The translations under genes were made by a program, and so were the position numbers. Source: an uncultured Ruminococcus sp. (lineage in GTDB: Bacteria; Bacillota_A; Clostridia; Oscillospirales; Ruminococcaceae). From it: 64,000 nucleotides of DNA. The notes beneath the pieces were generated by a model, which ran no database searches, had not been told where the DNA came from, and saw only the letters and a list, made by a program, of their open reading frames with translations. This document shows positions 25,243 through 34,429 of this stretch, piece by piece. Numbering within the stretch: the first letter of the stretch is position 1; every line of letters starts with the position of its first letter. The stretch covers positions 11,779 through 75,778 of the forward strand of contig ONBA01000008.1 of the NCBI GenBank assembly GCA_900315975.1, written 5' to 3'.

Positions 25243-26316
25243 ATGTTTGAAAAGCTTGCCCTTATGGAGCAGAAATATGAGGAGATCAGCAATAAGCTCG
25301 CTGACCCCGATACTGTAAGCGATAATAAGCTGTATACTCAGCTTATGCGCGAATTCAAGAATATGACCCCTATCATAGAAAAGTACCGCGAGTATAAAAA
25401 GGCTGAGGCTTCGTTCGATGAAGCTAAGGAACTCCTCGATGCCGGCGGTCTTGATAAGGATTTCAAGGAAATGGCTCAGGCTGAACTTGAAGAGAATAAA
25501 GCACTTATGGAAGCCTTCACTCAGGAACTTAAAGTCCTGCTTCTCCCTAAAGACCCTAACGATGACAAAAACGTCATCATTGAGATAAGAGGCGGTGCCG
25601 GCGGTGAGGAGGCTTCTCTGTTTGCTAATTCACTCTACCGTATGTATACCATGTACGCTGAGTCAAAAGGCTGGAAGCAGGAGGTCCTTAACGCTAACCC
25701 CACTGAACTCGGCGGTTTTAAGGAAATAAGCTTCTCTATCGAGGGCGATGGTGCGTACTCACGTCTCAAATACGAGAGCGGCGTTCACCGCGTTCAGCGT
25801 GTTCCTGAAACTGAATCGCAGGGTCGTATCCATACTTCAACGGTCACTGTTGCTGTTCTCGTTGAAGCAGATGAGGTTGAACTCGAAATCAATCCCACTG
25901 ACCTCAAAATCGACTATTTCCGTGCAAGCGGTGCCGGCGGTCAGCATATCAATAAAACTGAGTCTGCTGTACGTATAACTTATCTGCCGACTAATGTTGT
26001 CGTTGAGTGTCAGGACGAACGCAGTCAGCATAAGAACAAGGATAAGGCTATGAAAATACTCCGCAGCCGTATTTATGAGGCTATGCTGGAAGAACAGGCT
26101 GCTAAGGTCGCTTCTGAAAGAAAAATGCAGGTCGGTACGGGCGACCGCTCAGAACGTATTCGCACATATAATTTCCCGCAGGGAAGGCTCACCGATCACA
26201 GGATCGGTCTTACTATCTATCGCCTCGAGGACATGATGAACGGTAACCTCGATGAAGTATTCGATGCCCTCGCTACGGCAGATCAGGCTGCAAAGCTGGC
26301 AAGTCAGGAAGATTAA
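25243..26316 (+). CDS. prfA: Peptide chain release factor 1
   Basis: 357 aa, usual RF1 length. Recognises UAA and UAG stop codons and triggers peptidyl-tRNA hydrolysis. The GGQ motif sits in [11 protein letters not shown] near residue 231; the codon-recognition loop PETESQG (PxT type, RF1 not RF2) is near 187. An intact GGQ is the usual target of the PrmC methyltransferase, whose gene often follows prfA but is absent here. Starts with a GGAAGG ribosome binding site; tsaC follows by 6 bp. Confidence 0.96.
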   Translation: MFEKLALMEQKYEEISNKLADPDTVSDNKLYTQLMREFKNMTPIIEKYREYKKAEASFDEAKELLDAGGLDKDFKEMAQAELEENKALMEAFTQELKVLLLPKDPNDDKNVIIEIRGGAGGEEASLFANSLYRMYTMYAESKGWKQEVLNANPTELGGFKEISFSIEGDGAYSRLKYESGVHRVQRVPETESQGRIHTSTVTVAVLVEADEVELEINPTDLKIDYFRASGAGGQHINKTESAVRITYLPTNVVVECQDERSQHKNKDKAMKILRSRIYEAMLEEQAAKVASERKMQVGTGDRSERIRTYNFPQGRLTDHRIGLTIYRLEDMMNGNLDEVFDALATADQAAKLASQED

Positions 26317-26322
26317 GCGGTT

Positions 26323-27336
26323 ATGGAAACTCTATTGCTCGGATGCAGCGATGAGGATATTGCTCTCGCTGCTGATATGATCAAAAACGGTCAGGTGGTC
26401 GGTATCCCCACTGAGACTGTATACGGACTCGGCGCTGACGCTTCTAATGAGGCGGCTGTCAGGAACGTCTTTGCTGCAAAGGGACGCCCCGCAGATAACC
26501 CATTGATAGTTCATCTTGCCGATTTTTCACAGGCTGTCGATTTCACATCGTCGATACCTCAGCTCGCTTTTAAACTCGCAGAGCGGTTCTGCCCGGGGCC
26601 GCTTACTATGGTACTCCCTAAGAATGAGCGTATACCTATGGTGACTTCCGGCGGACTCGATACCGTTGGTATTCGTGTGCCGTCACATCCGGCTATGCAC
26701 CGTATAATTGAATTGTCAGGCTGCGCTATAGCTGCGCCTTCTGCTAATACGTCAGGTCTTCCAAGTCCGACTTCGGCTGAGCACGTTATGCGCGATATGA
26801 ACGGCAAGATAGCCGCTGTTGTCGATGGCGGACAGTCTGAATTCGGCGTTGAATCAACTGTTATCGCCTTCGATAGCGATAATTCGGTAAGGATTCTACG
26901 CCCCGGCGCTGTTACCCGCGAAATGCTCCTTGAGATTTGCGGCGAGGTCGTTATAGACCCTGCGATACTTCATGAAGTTGCAGAAGGTACAAAAGTCGCT
27001 TCTCCGGGTATGAAATACAAGCATTATTCCCCGAAAGCTGATATTATAATGGTTGAGTCATCACTCGCTGATTTTATCACTCTTGTCGGCGATAACTACA
27101 ATGACAATGTCTGGACGCTGATCTTTGACGGCGACGAAAATGACTTCCCTTACAGATATATGACCTATGGGGCTGACAGCTCTCGTCAGGCTCACTGGCT
27201 CTTTCAGCGCCTGAGAGAACTCGATGACCTTGGTGCTGAAAAGGTCTATGTCCGCGCTCCCTCTACCGAAGGGGTCGGACTTGCAGTATATAACCGTCTC
27301 ATCAGGGCGGCTGGATTCGAGGTGATAAGGATATGA
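26323..27336 (+). CDS. tsaC: L-threonylcarbamoyladenylate synthase (Sua5/YwlC type)
   Basis: 337 aa, the long Sua5 form with a YrdC domain (about 1-200) and a C-terminal Sua5 domain (about 205-337). It makes threonylcarbamoyl-AMP from threonine, bicarbonate and ATP for the t6A37 modification of ANN-decoding tRNAs. Motifs: GIPTETVYGLGADA near residue 27, the KGRPADNPLIVH pocket near 53, and SANTSG near 141. The linker PGMKYKHYSPKA is typical of the Sua5 subgroup. It overlaps the following gene at an ATGA junction. Confidence 0.93.
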   Translation: METLLLGCSDEDIALAADMIKNGQVVGIPTETVYGLGADASNEAAVRNVFAAKGRPADNPLIVHLADFSQAVDFTSSIPQLAFKLAERFCPGPLTMVLPKNERIPMVTSGGLDTVGIRVPSHPAMHRIIELSGCAIAAPSANTSGLPSPTSAEHVMRDMNGKIAAVVDGGQSEFGVESTVIAFDSDNSVRILRPGAVTREMLLEICGEVVIDPAILHEVAEGTKVASPGMKYKHYSPKADIIMVESSLADFITLVGDNYNDNVWTLIFDGDENDFPYRYMTYGADSSRQAHWLFQRLRELDDLGAEKVYVRAPSTEGVGLAVYNRLIRAAGFEVIRI

Positions 27337-27983
27337 ACAGTCTTGAAGGCATTATGATCGTTGGTCTTACCGGTCAGACAGGTGCGGGCAAAAGCACTGT
27401 TTCCCGCGTTTTCAAGGATAACGGGTTCGCTGTTATCAATGCGGATACAATTGCGAGAAATGTCGTCGAAAAGGGCAGTAAGTGCCTTGAAGAGATATCT
27501 GACTTCTTCGGATGCGATATCCTCAATCCTGACAAGTCTCTCAACAGAAAGGCTCTCGCTAAAATCGTTTTCACTGACAAGTGCAAGCTCGATTCTCTCA
27601 ATACTATTATCTATCCTTATATCACCGGAGAGATACTCCGTCAGATCAGAGACTTTTCTCAGAACGGCGAAAAACTCATTCTCCTCGATGCGCCTACTCT
27701 TTTCGAGAGCCGCGCTGACGACTTCTGCGAGATCATTATTTCCGTTATCGCAGAGCCTGAAGTAAGAGAAAAACGTATCATCGAACGCGATGGTCTTACT
27801 CGTGAACAGGCTGCTGAACGTATGAATTCTCAGCTCGATGAGGAGTTTTTCGTGTCTCATTCCGATTATATTATCGGCAACAACGATTCTATCGAGACCG
27901 TTAACGCTATTTCGCGCGAGGTCTCTGATAAGATAAAGGATATTTACTACGACCGTATCGCTGCGGCGTCAGTCGCTGAGTAA
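27333..27983 (+). CDS. coaE: Dephospho-CoA kinase
   Basis: 216 aa. Final step of CoA synthesis, phosphorylating dephospho-CoA at the 3' hydroxyl. P-loop GLTGQTGAGKST at about residues 11-22, followed by NADTIARNVVEKG and LDAPTLFES motifs of CoaE. Start at 27333 chosen because GAGGTGATAAGG lies directly upstream and the ATG overlaps the tsaC stop; an internal ATG seven codons later would match the usual CoaE N-terminus and cannot be excluded. The P-loop has Gln-Thr where GIG/GSG is common. Confidence 0.92.
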   Translation: MNSLEGIMIVGLTGQTGAGKSTVSRVFKDNGFAVINADTIARNVVEKGSKCLEEISDFFGCDILNPDKSLNRKALAKIVFTDKCKLDSLNTIIYPYITGEILRQIRDFSQNGEKLILLDAPTLFESRADDFCEIIISVIAEPEVREKRIIERDGLTREQAAERMNSQLDEEFFVSHSDYIIGNNDSIETVNAISREVSDKIKDIYYDRIAAASVAE

Positions 27984-28006
27984 ATACAGGAAGGAGCTTT
28001 TTTAAC

Positions 28007-29410
28007 ATGGGCGAAAAGAATAAAATATCAAAAGAACTTAAGGAAAAGCTTTTCCTCAAGCGCAAGAACGGCTTTACAAGGATAAGTAGTGAGGACGAAA
28101 AGGCTTCATTTGCTTTTGCTGACGATTACAAGGCTTTCCTTGATACTGCTAAAACTGAGCGTGAGGCTGTGGAGGAGGCTCTCAGACTCCTTAAAGAAAA
28201 CGGCTTCACTGAATACAAGAAGGGTATGAAACTCAAAGCCGGCGATAAAATTTACCGCAATAACCGCGGTAAGGCTATTCTCATGGCTGTTATTGGTACC
28301 GCTCCTATTGAAGAAGGTGTGAGACTCTGTGCGGCTCACATCGACTCCCCGAGACTTGACCTCAAGCAGAATCCTCTCTATGAGGACAATGAGCTCGCTC
28401 TCTTCAAGACCCACTACTATGGCGGTATTAAAAAATACCAGTGGACTACTATTCCTATGGCTCTCCACGGTGTTATCATAAAGGCTGACGGCTCTAAGGT
28501 GAGCGTTTCTATCGGTGAGGACGAGAATGACCCTGTTTTCTGCGTTACTGACCTTCTCCCTCATCTTGCTACTGAGCAGATGACGCGTACTGCTACTAAA
28601 CTTATAAAAGGCGAAGACCTCAACCTCCTCATCGGCTCTATTCCATTCCGTGAGGACGAAACAAGTGAGGCTGTTAAGCTGAATATCCTCAATATCCTCT
28701 TCGAGAAGTACGGTATCACTGAGGCTGACTTCATCTCCTCTGAGCTTGAAGCTGTTCCAGCTTTCAAGGCAAGAGATATCGGCTTCGACAGAAGTCTCAT
28801 CGGCGGATACGGTCACGACGACCGCTGCTGCTCATATCCCGCTCTCAGAGCTACTCTCGACTGCAATGCTCCTGTTCATACTGCTGTTACTGTTCTCACT
28901 GATAAGGAAGAGACTGGCAGCGACGGAAATACCGGTCTTTGCTCGTCTTACCTCGAATACTTCATTCACGATATCGCTGAGTCACTCGGTGCTAAGGGCA
29001 GAGATGTCCTTTCTGCTTCTGAGTGCCTTTCCGCTGACGTTAATGCTGCTTTCGACCCGACTTATCCTGAGGTCAATGAGCGCAATAACTGCGCATACGT
29101 CAACAAGGGTGTGTGCATAACAAAGTATACAGGCGCTCGCGGTAAGTCTGGTACTTCCGACGCTTCAGCTGAGTTCGCAGGTCGCATCAGACGTCTCATG
29201 GACAGCCGTGATGTCATCTGGCAGACAGGTGAACTCGGTAAAGTCGATGCCGGCGGCGGCGGAACTGTTGCTGCTTATATCGCTAACCTCGATGTTGATA
29301 CTATCGACATGGGTGTTCCGGTACTCTCTATGCACGCTCCGTTTGAGGTGATTTCTAAACTCGACCTCTTCATGGCTTACAAGGCTTTTGCTGCTTTTAT
29401 TGCTGATTGA
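28007..29410 (+). CDS. M18 family zinc aminopeptidase
   Basis: 467 aa. Cytoplasmic di-zinc aminopeptidase, typically a dodecamer releasing N-terminal (often acidic or neutral) residues from peptides. Motifs in order: CAAHIDSPRLDLKQNP (metal His) near residue 108, GYGHDDRCCS (bridging Asp) near 268, DKEETGSDGNTG (catalytic and metal Glu pair) near 302, SADVNAAFDP near 345, and the final ALSMHAPFEV-like segment LSMHAPFE near 447 with the last metal His. It lies 23 bp after coaE and probably ends that operon. Confidence 0.92.
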   Translation: MGEKNKISKELKEKLFLKRKNGFTRISSEDEKASFAFADDYKAFLDTAKTEREAVEEALRLLKENGFTEYKKGMKLKAGDKIYRNNRGKAILMAVIGTAPIEEGVRLCAAHIDSPRLDLKQNPLYEDNELALFKTHYYGGIKKYQWTTIPMALHGVIIKADGSKVSVSIGEDENDPVFCVTDLLPHLATEQMTRTATKLIKGEDLNLLIGSIPFREDETSEAVKLNILNILFEKYGITEADFISSELEAVPAFKARDIGFDRSLIGGYGHDDRCCSYPALRATLDCNAPVHTAVTVLTDKEETGSDGNTGLCSSYLEYFIHDIAESLGAKGRDVLSASECLSADVNAAFDPTYPEVNERNNCAYVNKGVCITKYTGARGKSGTSDASAEFAGRIRRLMDSRDVIWQTGELGKVDAGGGGTVAAYIANLDVDTIDMGVPVLSMHAPFEVISKLDLFMAYKAFAAFIAD

Positions 29411-29462
29411 TATTATTTGGGACAGATCAGGTGTTAATACCCTATCTGTACCATGTTCTATC

Positions 29463-29491
29463 TTGACAAGCTTTTAAGTCTGGTATATAAT
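29463..29491 (+). promoter_or_regulatory. Consensus sigma-A promoter of the 293-aa lipoprotein
   Basis: TTGACA at 29463-29468 and TATAAT at 29486-29491 with a 17-bp spacer. The leader of about 100 nt that follows has two small hairpins (GCAATAA/TTATTGC at 29502-29519 and CCGAA/TTCGG at 29523-29537). Confidence 0.88.
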
Positions 29492-29595
29492 ATATGTGTC
29501 AGCAATAATCGTTTATTGCCCCCGAATTCTGTTCGGAGAGCGTATTTCGCGCAGACATTGGTATAGGTGACATTTTTTTGAAATGAGGTAATGAA

Positions 29596-30477
29596 ATGAA
29601 AAAAATAATAGCTGTTGCCGCTTTATTAGCTGTGGCTGCAATGTTTACAGGATGCGGAAAAGATGTATCAGAATCTTCCGATTTCAAGGCTCCGACAACT
29701 GCCGCTTCAACTTCTGAAACTGCTTCTGAATCAGCGTCAGATGCTTCATCTGTTCCGACTGAGACGACATCTGTTACAAGTGAAACTGCTTCTGCATCTG
29801 CTGACGCTCAGGAAACTGCTGACATTAGTGACCTTGCTGGTTACTGGTATGTTGACGGTGATTATAACCTCGGTTGGATTCATGTCTCTGCTGACGGTAA
29901 ATATGAGTGCTTTCAGCCTGACGGCAACAGAACCGATACAGGTATGATAGAGTATGGTGCTGTTGATGAATCGGGCAATAAGGGGTATATATTCAATTCT
30001 GATTTGTCTGACTCTGTTATGAGCTTTACTCGCAGTGATGATTCAAACCTTAACCCTGTTACTGAGCATGAACAGCATTATGTTAGACTGTACGGTGAGG
30101 GTGGACTCGGCGACGACGGACGCGGTGATGATGAAGTTAATTCCGCAGATGCTTTTGTCGGTCGCTGGGGCAGTGAGAGAGCTTATATCACCATTGAGGA
30201 CAAGGGTGAGGGAGTTTTCCGTGCGCTTGTTACATGGTCATCAAGTGCCGCTTCTCATGTTGAGTGGGACTATCCGCTCGTATTTGACGGTGAGAACCTC
30301 GTCTGCGACGGTAATGGTATTCAGACACTCGTTGAGTACTCTTCTCCTGATTCTGAGCCTGATAGAAAGGTTGTCCTTGAGAATTGCAGTGCGAAGTTTG
30401 AACTCCGTCCTGATGGACTGTTCTGGAATGACTTATCTGAACACTCTGCCGATGATAAAATCTTCATCAAGACATGA
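29596..30477 (+). CDS. Secreted lipoprotein with Ser/Thr-rich linker, unknown function
   Basis: 293 aa. A lipoprotein signal peptide with lipobox FTGC places the mature N-terminus at Cys21. Residues about 30-85 are a Ser/Thr/Ala/Glu spacer, followed by two beta-rich segments that look like weak repeats of each other: one from LAGYWYVDGDYNLGWIHV near 90, another from FVGRWGSERAYITIED near 197. Such small domains often serve as surface binding modules, but no family was recognised. It has its own promoter and terminator. A second, convergent lipoprotein pair lies immediately downstream. Confidence 0.75.
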   Translation: MKKIIAVAALLAVAAMFTGCGKDVSESSDFKAPTTAASTSETASESASDASSVPTETTSVTSETASASADAQETADISDLAGYWYVDGDYNLGWIHVSADGKYECFQPDGNRTDTGMIEYGAVDESGNKGYIFNSDLSDSVMSFTRSDDSNLNPVTEHEQHYVRLYGEGGLGDDGRGDDEVNSADAFVGRWGSERAYITIEDKGEGVFRALVTWSSSAASHVEWDYPLVFDGENLVCDGNGIQTLVEYSSPDSEPDRKVVLENCSAKFELRPDGLFWNDLSEHSADDKIFIKT

Positions 30478-30484
30478 TTGTGGC

Positions 30485-30676
30485 TTAAAAAAGTCCCTGA
30501 AACATCGTTTCAGGGACTTTTTTTCCAGTATTCGTATTCGAGAGACATCTGCCGGTATCGTCACTGTCAATGCCTTTTTTCAGTGTTCCATATGGGATAT
30601 AGGTCCTTCCGCTTCCGCAGCTTGTCAGCGCTATTGCTGCTATCACTATCAGAATCGTAAATATTGACTTTTTCAT
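30485..30676 (-). CDS. Small lipoprotein ending inside the terminator
   Basis: 63 aa. N-terminal signal with lipobox LTSC (Cys20) and a short 43-residue mature part, no recognised family. The start ATG overlaps the stop of the preceding lipoprotein gene by one base (TGATG), so translation is likely coupled. Its last 13 codons (KKVPETMFQGLF) are the terminator hairpin itself, meaning that the message would stop at or around its stop codon. A real small surface lipoprotein is likely, but the C-terminal end may simply be coding read-through of the hairpin. Confidence 0.6.
   Translation of the reverse strand: MKKSIFTILIVIAAIALTSCGSGRTYIPYGTLKKGIDSDDTGRCLSNTNTGKKVPETMFQGLF
30487..30526. terminator. 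Strong bidirectional terminator
   Basis: A 16-bp near-perfect stem AAAAAGTCCCTGAAAC/GTTTCAGGGACTTTTT with a three-base loop, flanked by A-run and T-run, so it can work in both directions. The stem also encodes the last residues of the small leftward lipoprotein gene. Confidence 0.92.
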
Positions 30677-31272
30677 CAGTATTCTTCTATGAACCTGTCT
30701 TTGAACATTCGGTATGCACTCTTGTTTTCATCTTGTGGGTCGAGGTCTACATTTCGCGCACTTTCCTTCCACTCTGAATCGCTCGGAAGTACATCATATG
30801 CAAGATTATGCTGTTTCCACTCTCGTGCCATATCGTCGGCGGTACGGTAGTCTGTATAGTCGGCAGTGTGTATCGGGTGCTCGTCAGAAAGTGCCTGACA
30901 TATCTTCTCGATGTCGCTGAAATTACGTATCTGATAAGAGTCTATCACCTGCCACTTATCGGGTATATAGTTAGCGTGATAGACTGTGTCATTATACGTG
31001 AATGTGTACTCGTACCCGTCACCGTCAACATCGCTTAATGCGATGTCGGCGGGCGAGTTAAGGAGAGCTGGATATCTTTCTTCGGTGGCTGTTTCAGTTG
31101 TTTCAGGCTCAGTTTCGGTTACTGTGGTTTCAGTTACCGGTGCCGCAGACGTGGTCTCAGTTTCAGTAACTGGTTCAGGTACCGAGCTTTCAACCGGTAC
31201 AGCCGGTATCTCTGTACAGCCTGTTGCTAATGCAAGTGCGGCTGAGAGAAGTATCATTCTTTTATATTTCAT
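30676..31272 (-). CDS. Lipoprotein with Thr/Glu-rich spacer, unknown function
   Basis: 198 aa. Lipobox LATGC (Cys19), then a spacer of about 50 residues rich in Thr, Glu and Val (VTETETTSAAPVTETTVTE), then a compact domain beginning YPALLNSPADIALSDVDGDGYEYTFTYND near residue 68. The DVDGDG segment looks like a calcium-type acidic loop, though a full EF-hand is not evident. It follows the ABC permease gene by 12 bp and probably belongs to that operon. Confidence 0.72.
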   Translation of the reverse strand: MKYKRMILLSAALALATGCTEIPAVPVESSVPEPVTETETTSAAPVTETTVTETEPETTETATEERYPALLNSPADIALSDVDGDGYEYTFTYNDTVYHANYIPDKWQVIDSYQIRNFSDIEKICQALSDEHPIHTADYTDYRTADDMAREWKQHNLAYDVLPSDSEWKESARNVDLDPQDENKSAYRMFKDRFIEEY

Positions 31273-31284
31273 TTCCTTTGTTCA

Positions 31285-33528
31285 TCAGCTATTGTAATAT
31301 TTCTTGATGAGCTCTCTGTTTTCTTTGGTGTCGATTATATAGAGCTGGTAGCCATTGCTTCTTATCATTGCTATCGGCTTTTCATCTATTACTATCGGCT
31401 TTGCTGTTTCGATAAGCTTTTCAAGATACTTGTTTGCTCGAACTGGTGTCCCAGATTCGTAGTCGTAGTCGTTATAATAGTATCTGCTGGTGGGGAAGAT
31501 GCTTACAAGCGTATCAAGCTTTGCAAATCTTTCATTGTCGTTGCTGTCGTAATCGTAATAATAATGATTTCTGAGTACGCTGAACGGCTGATGCTCAAGG
31601 TCTTCCTTCTGCTCAAATGTCTCCCTTACGTCATAGTAAATTGTCGGGTATTTGCTTATCGAGAAGCCGGAGTTGTAAGTGCTGGTATTATCTATTGCGG
31701 TTACGTCGATGGGTGCAATGTCAACTCCGAGAGCTTCCTTTGTATTCTCAAACGAATCAAGTACCCAGTAATCGCCGAGGTAGCAGTATACATTGCCTTC
31801 CATAAGGTCGGATTCTGTCATGTTTTTGAGGTCTTCTTCGTATGCCTGACTTATTGAATCGATCTCTTTTCTGGTGAATGACTTAGTTAACGCTTCCTGA
31901 TGAAGCTTGTTGAGTATAGTGCATCTTAACGGTCTGTTTGAGTTCTCTGCCTCATCAGAATTTGAATATTCGTGTGCATAGTTTACAAGGTTATATGCGA
32001 TTTCACTTTGTGCATATGATGCGTATTCGTCAGATGTGAGTACTCCCTTTATGATGTCGGCAAGCATATAGCTTGGTACATCATATCTTCTTTGGGTACT
32101 TGTTCCATAGAATGTGTGATAGCTTATATTTATGATTGTTGAATTGTCGTAGCCGTCCTCATGTTCATCAAAATCAATATAGTCGTAGGAGTAATTGTCA
32201 AAGTTGAAGTGTCTGTCGACTGCTTCTTTGTTAAGTGCGATTACGGATTTGATAACGTCCTTATCACGGAATGTTACCTCTTCGATATTGTAGGGGAGTA
32301 TAGCATCGTTTGTTATTTCGATATTTACGCTCTCAACGCTGACCGCTGACGGTACACGGCGTGATGCTCCGAATCCGTTTGTGATATTGCAGAATCCGCA
32401 TATCATGTAAACTCCGATAACTGTCGCTATAAATCCTATAGGGGCAGTCCAGAATTTCTTGAATCCGCGGCGTGTTATCACTTCCATGATAAACCAGCCT
32501 ACTGCACACATTATTACTGCGGGGATAGAGGTTATTCCGTTTGAGATGAAGAGTGACATGATACAGAATACAGCTGCTCCGAATATCATGTAGAAAAATG
32601 CCTTGTATACATAAGGCTTTGATACGCTTTCTGCCTTTCTGAAATGATTGAGCAGAAATGCCGCTGCAAGGTATATAACAGTCATGATGACGGTTACTAT
32701 TATCCAGCGTATGAACATTGAATTATAGTACTGCATCATCTCGCCGTTTATTGTGTCACGGGGAGAGTTAGACATGAATTCTAAAATGAATGCTGCTACG
32801 CCAATAGGTGATGTTGCTGTGAAAAGTGGACTTGTTACGATGTTTTCAAATACCATTCCGTAGCTTGATGCACTTATTACTGCAAACCATAAGCAAGCTA
32901 TAACGGAGGGTATCATTACATTTACTGCCAGTACACTGTATATTGCCTCAAATGTGCTTCCGCAGAATACTATCGAGAGAATTGAAACTGTGTAAAGCAT
33001 TACCATTCCGACAAGTGCTGCTACGGCTATCATTATCAGATTAGGCAGTATTTCGGATATTTGGGAAGTGTCTATAAACATACTTCCTGTTGCGTAGATT
33101 ATTAGACTAAGTATGAACGCACATACAGCAGGTATCATGTATATGCAGAGTCCTGAAAGATAGTCTGCAAAGAAGCGCTGTGTTGTGCTGAGCGGAAGTG
33201 AATAGTTCATGTCAACTATTGATTTCCGGTAGAGGTAGTCATAATGGAAAAGCGCTATTACGATTCCAAGCAATATGCCGACTATTATAGTTACTGTACC
33301 GAGCATTATGAACGGTACTACTATTAGGTATAATTCATCGTAATCGAGTGTTGGATTCGCTTCTTCAAGTTCGGATATCTTCATTAATGCAAGTGCCGCT
33401 CCTGTGATTACAGGGAGTCCGAGAAGTTCGAGTACGATGTTTATTATAAGTAGTCTTCTGTTTGAAGCAAGGTCGGTAATGAAGCGCCTGCCGAAAAAGC
33501 TTTTATTTGCCGATGTCGTTGCTGTCAT
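31285..33528 (-). CDS. ABC transporter permease with large extracytoplasmic domain
   Basis: 747 aa from the ATG at 33528, supported by GGAGGTG eight bases upstream; an earlier ATG at 33549 lies inside that ribosome binding region. The N-terminal half has about ten hydrophobic segments (for example IINIVLELLGLPVITGAALAL near 25, GTVTIIVGILLGIVIALFHY near 75, and a run ending IGFIATVIGVYMICGF near 390). The C-terminal half (about 400-747) is soluble and presumably outside the cell. It overlaps the end of the ATPase gene. The GntR-ATPase-permease order matches YtrA/YtrB-type systems, which often respond to envelope stress, but the cargo is unknown. Confidence 0.8.
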   Translation of the reverse strand: MTATTSANKSFFGRRFITDLASNRRLLIINIVLELLGLPVITGAALALMKISELEEANPTLDYDELYLIVVPFIMLGTVTIIVGILLGIVIALFHYDYLYRKSIVDMNYSLPLSTTQRFFADYLSGLCIYMIPAVCAFILSLIIYATGSMFIDTSQISEILPNLIMIAVAALVGMVMLYTVSILSIVFCGSTFEAIYSVLAVNVMIPSVIACLWFAVISASSYGMVFENIVTSPLFTATSPIGVAAFILEFMSNSPRDTINGEMMQYYNSMFIRWIIVTVIMTVIYLAAAFLLNHFRKAESVSKPYVYKAFFYMIFGAAVFCIMSLFISNGITSIPAVIMCAVGWFIMEVITRRGFKKFWTAPIGFIATVIGVYMICGFCNITNGFGASRRVPSAVSVESVNIEITNDAILPYNIEEVTFRDKDVIKSVIALNKEAVDRHFNFDNYSYDYIDFDEHEDGYDNSTIINISYHTFYGTSTQRRYDVPSYMLADIIKGVLTSDEYASYAQSEIAYNLVNYAHEYSNSDEAENSNRPLRCTILNKLHQEALTKSFTRKEIDSISQAYEEDLKNMTESDLMEGNVYCYLGDYWVLDSFENTKEALGVDIAPIDVTAIDNTSTYNSGFSISKYPTIYYDVRETFEQKEDLEHQPFSVLRNHYYYDYDSNDNERFAKLDTLVSIFPTSRYYYNDYDYESGTPVRANKYLEKLIETAKPIVIDEKPIAMIRSNGYQLYIIDTKENRELIKKYYNS

Positions 33529-34429
33529 AGCCGAGCACCTCCAGTTCATATATGAATATTTCTTCGAGTGTAAGCGGTATCATTTCAAGGAGAAGCGGGT
33601 CCTTTGGCGCAAATGCTGCCTTGACCGTGTTTTCGTCGCCCTTTGCGATGATGTAGTATATACTCTGACTGCGTTCAAAGTGGAGTATTTCAATTCCTGT
33701 TGAGGCGATGTCTTCTCTTGTGTATTCAACAGGTGTTCCGTCGGGATTCTTCGGGAATACTACCTGTATCTTGTGTACCTCGCCCTTGAGACTGTCTATC
33801 TCGCGTGCGAATACTATCTTTCCGTTGTGAAGCAGTGCTGCGGTATCACAGACCTCGTTTATCTCCTTGAGATTGTGCGAGGAGATAATTGTGGTAAGCT
33901 GACGGTCGAGCATCGCGTCAACGAGCATTTTCTTTACGATGATTCGCATTGTCGGGTCGAGACCGTCGAATGCTTCGTCAAGAAGAAGATAATCAGTCCG
34001 GCAGGCGAGTCCGATTATAACTATCGCCTGACGCTTCATGCCCTTTGAAAATGTGTTTATCTTCTTGTTGAGCGGCAGATTTATTCGCTGTCGCAGATTC
34101 TCGAATACTTCGTCTGAAAAGTTCGGGTAGTAGTTCTTGTAGTAGTTCTTGAGTTTTTTCAGTGTGAAACTACCGAACTGTACCGTTTCGTCGTTGATGA
34201 AAAATACTTTCTGCTTGATTTTTACATTGTCGTATACCGGTTCTCCGTCGATGAGGACTTCTCCGCTTTCCTGTTTGTAGATACCCGAGAGAAGTCTCAG
34301 TATAGTGGATTTACCGGCTCCGTTTGAACCGAGAAGTCCGTAAGCAGTTCCTTTTTCTATTTTCAGGTCAACGCCGGCAAGCGCTGTAAAGCTATCGAAC
34401 TTTTTTACTGTGTTTTTTAGTTCAATCAT
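33503..34429 (-). CDS. ABC transporter ATP-binding protein
   Basis: 308 aa. Walker A GLLGSNGAGKST at about residues 31-42, signature FSKGMKRQ near 128, Walker B YLLLDEAFDGLD near 148, switch His in IISSHNL near 183. The C-terminal 90 residues after the nucleotide-binding domain are family-variable, as in bacitracin/lantibiotic-type and YtrB-type exporters. Its ATG overlaps the stop of the gntR gene at an ATGA junction. It energises the downstream permease. Confidence 0.92.
   Translation of the reverse strand: MIELKNTVKKFDSFTALAGVDLKIEKGTAYGLLGSNGAGKSTILRLLSGIYKQESGEVLIDGEPVYDNVKIKQKVFFINDETVQFGSFTLKKLKNYYKNYYPNFSDEVFENLRQRINLPLNKKINTFSKGMKRQAIVIIGLACRTDYLLLDEAFDGLDPTMRIIVKKMLVDAMLDRQLTTIISSHNLKEINEVCDTAALLHNGKIVFAREIDSLKGEVHKIQVVFPKNPDGTPVEYTREDIASTGIEILHFERSQSIYYIIAKGDENTVKAAFAPKDPLLLEMIPLTLEEIFIYELEVLGYDSNDIGK

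Noticed and set aside
29432..29459. Hairpin after the M18 aminopeptidase gene as a terminator
   Set aside because: ACAGATCAGGT/ACCCTATCTGT has two mismatches and no T-run; support is too weak to list as a feature.
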